From NCBI GenBank assembly GCA_009823505.1, contig VZQC01010436.1, positions 1,987,568 to 2,051,567 on the forward strand: DNA of 64,000 nucleotides, read 5' to 3'. Below are positions 58,070 to 64,000 of the stretch, in pieces. The translations under genes and the position numbers were made by a program. The stretch is from Rhizomys pruinosus (lineage: Eukaryota > Chordata > Mammalia > Rodentia > Spalacidae). The notes under the pieces were generated by a model, which saw nothing but the letters and a program-made list of their open reading frames with translations, did no database searches and was not told the DNA's origin. Numbering within the stretch: the stretch's first letter is position 1; the number at the start of each line of letters is the position of its first letter.

Positions 58070-60165
58070 ATGAAAAGGAGGTAAGAAGCTCTCTCATATT
58101 AAGACTTTGTAGCACCTAGAAGGTAAGGTTCATTAGGACCCATTATAAACAGTTGTTACAAATAGGATGCACAGAGATATTTGATGTCTGTAGCAATCAG
58201 AGGCTTTTCTTCCTTTTAATGCTTAGATGGGCCAACTTCTCTGCTGGTATTTCTTTGTACATCCTGCAAAATGCAAAGCTGTATCTTTTCTTTCTCAGCC
58301 ATTAAGTTGGTGACGTTATGATCTGTGGGAACATACAAATCTTTTCCCATAGTTAGTTTTAAGATTTAAATTGAAAAATTGACAAAAAGTTTTAAATTGA
58401 AAATTTGACAAAAAGATTTAAATTGAAAATTTGACAAAAAGGCCCTGCTGTCGAAGACCTGATGTTAACATGGGAAAGATCTATCGAGACCACACATGCA
58501 ATTGTACAGATGGTCTCTGGAATACCAGAGAGTGTTACCAAAGGCCACTATACCAATAAAGCAAATATGGGTCTCCTTGAGTCAAGTAAGACTCTTCCAT
58601 CAGCATCAGCTACACCTCACCTGTCTGGAAATACTGTGCAGCAGAGGCAGCCATATGCCTGTATATCCCAAATCTAATTGGCTATTGGCTCTCTCCTTGG
58701 AGGAATAACCCACGGCTGATGCCACAAGCTTACACCCTCTAATGGTTAGGAGATGTTATAACCACAGTAACGACTCTGTTCATGTGATTCGAGACAGAGA
58801 AAAATATAACATATACACCATACCATCCAAATATCATGTGTCTATACCAAAGTAACCTATGATAACAATTATTTACCATTTAAATACCTATATATCTAAT
58901 TGCTTGTGGCTTCATAGTAGGATTGATAGTTATTCCTGGACAAACTGTCAGCCCACGGAAAGGAAACAGCAGAAGTGACAGAGTCCAAGACAACAGCCTC
59001 CAGAGAATGTAGACTGTTTTGCTTCTCATCCACCTGTGCCCCTTTTCTAAAGCCTAGGGAAAAACCTGCGGAAGAGGGGGCGTAGTAGAATGTAAGGGCT
59101 GTGATTGGGGTGAACGGTGATCCTACAGCAATATAGCCTGGATAGTCAGTTGATCAACTTGATTGCACATACAAGCCCCCCCTGCTGGATGGTGGGACCA
59201 AGGGGCTGTGTGGGTTAGGGCACAACTGCTTGCAAATTGGTTTTACACTAAGGATGCTTGTACTCATAAATTATCACCTATTGCTAAGAAATGGAAAAAA
59301 AAAAACTGAGAGAAAGATGCAGGACAGTCATGGCAGAATGCATGATCTGGGATGGGGTGGTGTGGGATGGGGGAAGGGAAGGGGAAATATACCTGAACTG
59401 AATTGGATAATGATGTATGAAATACAGAAAGCATCAATACAAAAAGAGTAAAAAAAGACAAAAAAAGATTTAAATTGAAAATTTGACAAAAGATTTAATA
59501 TATAACTGCATCCCCCCCTTTTTTATTTTTGGTTTTTATTTTTTGACCCATGAGTCTCAAAAGGGCAGTTGTAGTACACATACCTATAGGCAGGAATCAA
59601 GGTGTAAATTTCATTAAATTTACCCAAGCTGTTTTGGGTGACTCTATGTTGTTAATTTGGGAAGCAAACTTAATTCCTTAAGTTAAATTATCCTACAGGT
59701 AAAAGAGAATGTTGCAAGATGATACTGCATAACATAGAAATTATAAAGAACATTTATATATGTTAATCCCAAGGTTATTGCTATACATATTTTAAGTAGA
59801 ACAAATGTGGACAATTTATATTTCCAGTTATCTTAGATGTATTACCGTTTTTATTAAAACCTTTAAACCAATGTTGTTTAGTATAGATAATTTTACTTTT
59901 ACTGAGTCCTAAAGTACCATGTGGTTTGTAGATAGAGTTTGGGCAAAGTTGGATACTTGTTAAACTCACATCAATTAAATATACATTAATCAAATATAGA
60001 CCCATGTCCCTCTCCCACCCCTCCCACCCCTCCAGTTTCACCATTTCAGTCAGTTTTTGATACAGTCTTTCTGTTGTTGTTCTTTCCAATATGCATCCCT
60101 CCCCATAGGAAGTATTTGCAAGTGGGTTATTGACGCTAGCCTCCACAGATGAGGGATAACTTTCG
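58070..60165 (-). mobile_element. L1-tailed composite repeat, copy 7, continuous with the L1-G 3' UTR
   Basis: On the minus strand this follows directly from the end of L1-G ORF2 (about 60146) through a G-rich 3' UTR tract (60037-60003) and GTCTATATTTGATTAATG into the composite body (as in copy 3). It ends near 58070 in the block shared with copy 4 (reverse of AGACTTTGTAGCACCTAGAA). It is split by copy 6 at 58441-59462. It is the best evidence that the composite's 5' side is L1 3' UTR. Confidence 0.82.
58441..59462 (+). mobile_element. L1-tailed composite repeat, copy 6, inserted into copy 7
   Basis: About 1.02 kb, starting GGCCCTGCTGTCGAAGACCT and ending in the L1-like tail (AGAGAAAGATGCAGGACAGT, a G-rich tract, AAGCATCAATACAAAAAG). 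It matches copies 1 and 4 in order. It is flanked by a 29-bp direct repeat at 58411-58439 and 59463-59491 (core AGATTTAAATTGAAAATTTG), and copy 7 resumes on both sides. Two further tandem versions of that motif sit just upstream, so the exact duplication length is uncertain. Confidence 0.87.
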
Positions 60166-63100
60166 TCATTTGTTTTTCTGGGACTGTGTTACTTCACTCA
60201 ACACAATATCTTCTAGTTCCATCCATTTATCTGCAAAGTTCATGATGTTGTCTTTCTTTACTGTTGTATAGAACTCCATTGTGGACATGAACCACATTTT
60301 CTCTATCCACATGTCGGTTGAGGGATATGTGGGTTGGTTCCAGCTTTTGGCTATTGTGAACAGAGCTGCAATAAACACAGCTGTGCATGTATTTCTGCAG
60401 TAAGATGAGTATTGTGGGTATATACCTAGGAGTGCTATGGCTGGGTCGAATGTCAAGCTCATTTTGAGTTTTCCAAGGGTTCTCCAAACTACTTTCCATA
60501 GTCGTTGTACAAGTTTATATTTCCACCAGCAATGGATGAATGTTCCCCTTTCCCCACAACCTCTCCAGCACTTGGCATCGTTTGTTTTCTTGATCCTAGC
60601 CAGTCTTATCGGATTGAGATGATATCTTAAAGTGGTTTTAATTTGCATTTCCCTAATTATTAGTGATGTTGAACATTTTTTGAGATGTTTCTCAGCCATC
60701 TTTAATTCTTCCTCCACGAAGTCTCTATTCAGTTCTTTGCTCCATCTTTTGAGTGATTCATTTGTTTTCTTTCTTTTTTGTTATTTGAGTAGTTTGTATA
60801 CTCTGGAAATCAATGCTTTGTCAGACGTATTTTCAGTGAAGGTTTCCTCCCACTCTGTGTGTTTTGTCTTCACTTCCTTTATTGTTTATTTTGGTGTACA
60901 GAAGCTTTTGAGTTTGATGAGGTCCCATTTGTCAATTGTCTATCTTATTTCTTGTGCAGCTGCTGTCTGATTTAGGAAGTCTTTTCCTATGCCTTTGTCT
61001 TGTAGCCTGCTGCCAAGTTTTACTTCTATCTCCTCCAGAGTTTGGGGTTTCACGTTGAGGTCTTTGATCCACCTGGAATTGACTTTTGTACAGGGCGAGA
61101 GGTAAGGGTTTAATTTAATTCTTCTACAGGTGGTAATCCAGTTTTGCCAACAACATTTGCTGAAGATGCTGTCTTTCCTCCATTGTGTCTTCTTGGCCCC
61201 CTTGTCAAATATGAGGTGGCTGAAGTTATATGTGCTCAGGTTTGGATCTTCAGTTTTTTTCCATTGGTCAACTGGTCTGTTTTGCTACCAGTACCTTTAA
61301 GGTGAACCCTAACTTTTCTCCATTTAGGATGATGTTGGCTGTGGGTTTCTTGTATATGGGTTTGATTATGTTGAGGAATGATCCCTCCAGTCCAATTCCC
61401 TCTAGGACTTTAAGCATGAAGGAGTGTTGGATTTTGTTGAAGGCCTTCTCAACATCAATTGAGATGATTGTGTGCTTTATATCTTTCAGTTCATTTATAT
61501 GTTTTATGATATTAATTGATTTATGTATTGAACCATCCCTACATCTCTGGTATGAATCCAACTTGATCATGATGGATAATCTTTTTGATGTGGGTCTGTA
61601 TGCCATTTGCAAATATTTTGTTGAGAATTTTTGCATCTATGTTCATTAATGAGATGGGTCTATAGCTTTCTTTTTTGCATGTATCTTTGCCTGGTTTTGG
61701 TATTAGAGTGATGCTGGCTTCTAGAAAGAATTTGGGAGAATTTCCTTTGTATCCTTCTAAACAGTTTGAGTAGCAGTGGTTGTAGGACCTCTTTAAATGT
61801 TTTATAGACTGCCATGAAATAATCTGGACTGGGCCTGTTTTTAGTTGGGAGGTTTTTAATAACATCTTCAATTTCCTCAAATATTATGGGCCTAGTTTAG
61901 CTGTCAATCTTTTCATGGTTTAGCTTTGGTGATTCCCAGGATTTAATATATTCATCCATTTCGCTTAGGTTTTCAAATTAAGTAGAGTATAGGTTTTTGA
62001 AGTATTCCCATATGATTGCCTAGATATTTTTGTTGTCTGTTCTGATGTTTCCCCTTTTGTCATGAATGCTATTGATTTGGAGTTGTTCTTTCTTTCTTTT
62101 GGTTAACTGGGGTAGAGATCGGTCTATCTTGTTTATTCTTTCAAAGAACTAACTTTTGGATTGGTTGATTTTATATATTGTTTTCTTTATTTCTATTTCA
62201 TTGATTTCTGCTCTGATTTTTGTCATTTCTCCTTATGTGTTGCATTTAGGCTTTGGTTGTTGTTGTCTTTTGAGTGTTTTTAGCTGCAGGGTTAACTCAT
62301 TTATTTGTGCTCTTTCTGTTTTTTTTTTGTTGTTGTTGTTGTTGTTTGTTTTAATGTAGGCACCCAAGGCTATAATCTTCCCTCTTAGGACTGCGTTTAA
62401 GTTGTCCCATAGGTTTTGTTGTGTTGTATTCCTGTTGTAGTTCCAGGAATGTGTTTCTTTCTTTATTTCCTCCTTGACCCATTCATTATTCAGGAAAATG
62501 CTGTTGAGTCTCCATAGGTAGCAGGGCTTATCTTGGGGTTGATATTGATTGCACTGTAGTCTGATAGAATGAATGAAATTATTTCAATGTTTTTCTGTGT
62601 CCCAGAATGTGGTCAATTTTGGAGGATGTTCCATGGGTTGCTGAGTAGAAAGTGTATTCTCTGGTGCTTGAGTTGAATATTCAGTAGATATCTCCCTGTG
62701 AGGTCCATTTGTTATATTGTATTGTTCAGTTCAGATGTCTCTGTGTTTATTCTTTGTCCAGTTGATCTGTCCAAGGGCCTCAGTGGGGTATTGAAGTCCC
62801 CTAGTATGAGTAGGTTAATCTGTGCCTTGAGGTCCTGTAGAGTTGTGTTTATAAAGATTGGTGTACTGGCATTTGGTGCATATATATTCATGATTGTGAA
62901 GTCTTCATGGTTAATTTTCCATTTGATAAGGATGTAATGGCCTTCTTTGTCTCTTCTGAATGCTTCTATTTTGAAGTCTATTTTGTGTGATATTAAAATA
63001 GCAACTCCTGCTTTCTTTTTGTTACCATTTGCTTAGAATATTTTTCCCTCCTTTCACTTTCACTTTCCAGCTATCTTTGAAGGTGAAATGGGTTTCTTGT

Positions 63101-63235
63101 ATCCAGTGTATAGATGAATTCTGTTTCCTAATCCAATCTCCAGGTTTATGCCTTTTGATTGGGGAGTTTATTCCATTAATATTTAAGGTTACTTGAGCGA
63201 TGTGTATTGCTTCCTTTCCCCTTATCCTAATCCAT
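60146..63235 (-). pseudogene. ORF2: L1-G ORF2, catalytic core deleted
   Basis: The endonuclease part is broken, with a stop at the third codon (ATG GAT TAG) and many later ones. The RT N-terminal part is readable at 61880-61268. The deletion then removes GCPLSPLLF and FADD. The C-terminal part is open as a 183-codon frame (60717-60166) with the Cys knuckle ([16 protein letters not shown]). It ends early where L1-F has CGA and this copy TGA, a typical CpG decay. Confidence 0.88.
62320..62352. repeat. T run and (TTG)n in L1-G ORF2
   Basis: A T run followed by TTG units, an expansion not present at this position in L1-A or L1-F. Confidence 0.85.
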
Positions 63236-63279
63236 TTGCATTTTTGTCTAGGTTTCTACTTCTGCAATTATGCTTTTAT

Positions 63280-64000
63280 TAATTTCCCTCTCAAGTCACC
63301 TGGGGATAGCTGCTCCTCTCCTCTATCCTTTGAATTGCTTCAAGTATTCTCTAAAGGTTTGGTTTTCTGGACATGTATTCTTTCATCTTGTTTATGTCAT
63401 GGAAGATTTTTCTCTTTCCTTCAACTAGAGTTGACATTTATGCTGGGTATGGTAACCTGGGTTGGCATTTGTAATCATTTAGCCCTGGGAATGCTTTGGT
63501 CCATGTTCTTCTTGCTTTCATAGTTTGCACTGAAAAGTCAGCTGTAATTCTGATAGATTTCTCCTTATATATAACTTGTTTTTCTCTTGAGGCTTTCAGA
63601 ATTTTGTCTTTGTTTTGGGTGTCAAACATTTTAACTATGATATGGTGTGGGGAGTTTCTTTCTTGGTCTTGTCTATTTGTTGTTCTATGTGTTTCTTGTA
63701 TTTGTATGGGTTTGTCTTTTTTTAGTTTGGGAAAATTTTCATCTATTATTCTGTTGAAGATCCAATCAATACCATTCTCTTGGGATTCTTTGCCTTCCTC
63801 TATCCCTATGATGTGGAGGTCTTTTAATAGTGTCCTACATTTCCTTGTTGTTCCATTCTTGCTTATTTTTAAATTTTTCATAGTCTTTACTTGAGCTTTT
63901 TAGTTGTTCTGTGTTATCTTCCAGGTCTGATATTCTTTTTTCTGCTTCCTCCATTCTGGTTCTGATGCTTTTCCCCATTCTTTCCTCTTGATTAGGTGAG
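63280..64000 (-). pseudogene. ORF1: L1-G ORF1 partial (C-terminal two thirds)
   Basis: RRM (IIGIEEGKESQENGID equivalent near 63800) and C-terminal domain (TMKARRTWTKAFPGLN near 63510) are readable in the 63881-63438 frame. Frame breaks near 63437 and near 63880 stop it being a full ORF. The coiled coil enters from the window edge (reverse of ATATCAGACCTGGAAGATAA near 63930). Confidence 0.85.

Larger units (their letters stand above)
60003..64000 (-). mobile_element. L1-G: LINE-1 with RT deletion, minus strand, runs off window
   Basis: Minus strand: ORF1 from beyond the window to about 63280, ORF2 from about 63235 to 60146, then 3' UTR. About 700 bp of ORF2 is missing at about 61296 (L1-F equivalent roughly 55705 to 56412). 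The 5' end lies outside the window. Confidence 0.88.

Noticed and set aside
26624..60165. Composite repeat as a solo LTR or ERV
   Set aside because: AATAAA and CCAAT-like words are present, but no paired LTR ends, primer-binding site, gag or pol were found, and the flanking duplications (13-14 bp and more) with A-rich tails fit L1-type insertion better than 4-6 bp integrase duplications.

Overview
The window is gene-free, AT-rich genomic DNA from a muroid rodent. The evidence is the repeat fauna: 7SL-derived B1 SINEs, tRNA-derived B2/B3-type SINEs, B4-type and ID-like SINE relics, Lx-type LINE-1 3' ends, and several younger LINE-1 (L1) copies whose proteins are of the rodent kind. The species cannot be named from sequence alone. 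No host protein gene, tRNA or other cellular RNA gene could be supported. Every long open frame is L1 coding sequence or its antisense shadow. Family names rest on recognising sequence by eye, not on a database search.

Layout. 1-104 is a plus-strand L1 fragment and 105-882 is an assembly gap. 883-6830 is a minus-strand L1 (called L1-A) with broken ORF2 but an intact 776-codon ORF1, swollen by seventeen tandem 75-bp units. 6831-10880 is an older, decayed minus-strand L1 (L1-B). 10881-42180 is mostly unique AT-rich DNA with scattered SINEs, Lx-type 3' ends, microsatellites, one hAT-like DNA transposon and several copies of a composite repeat. 43660-52140 is a pile of nested minus-strand L1s (L1-C, L1-D, L1-E). 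52141-57886 is a nearly complete plus-strand L1 (L1-F) with an intact 1277-codon ORF2 and an ORF1 broken by one in-frame stop. 57887-60165 holds an L1 scrap and two nested composite copies. 60003-64000 is minus-strand L1-G, with a deletion through its reverse transcriptase, running off the window end.

Two things stand out. The first is the ORF1 array of L1-A: sixteen identical 75-bp units plus one variant, all in frame. It predicts an unusually long coiled-coil rod in which each 25-residue unit is three heptads plus one four-residue stutter. The second is a composite repeat, called the L1-tailed composite here. It has about 2 kb of sequence that I do not recognise, is joined to L1 3' UTR at its upstream side in two copies, and ends in an L1-like 3' end or A-rich tail. 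Seven copies lie in the window (26624-27672, 29760-31840, 32225-33900, 42217-43650, 43985-44512, 58441-59462, 58070-60165). Several have target-site duplications, and one shows a textbook 5' inversion, so it moved by L1-type target-primed reverse transcription.

The L1 parts form a working set only in pieces. L1-A retains ORF1p and L1-F retains ORF2p, while all other copies are dead. The SINEs and the composite repeat carry the hallmarks of mobilisation in trans by such L1 enzymes.
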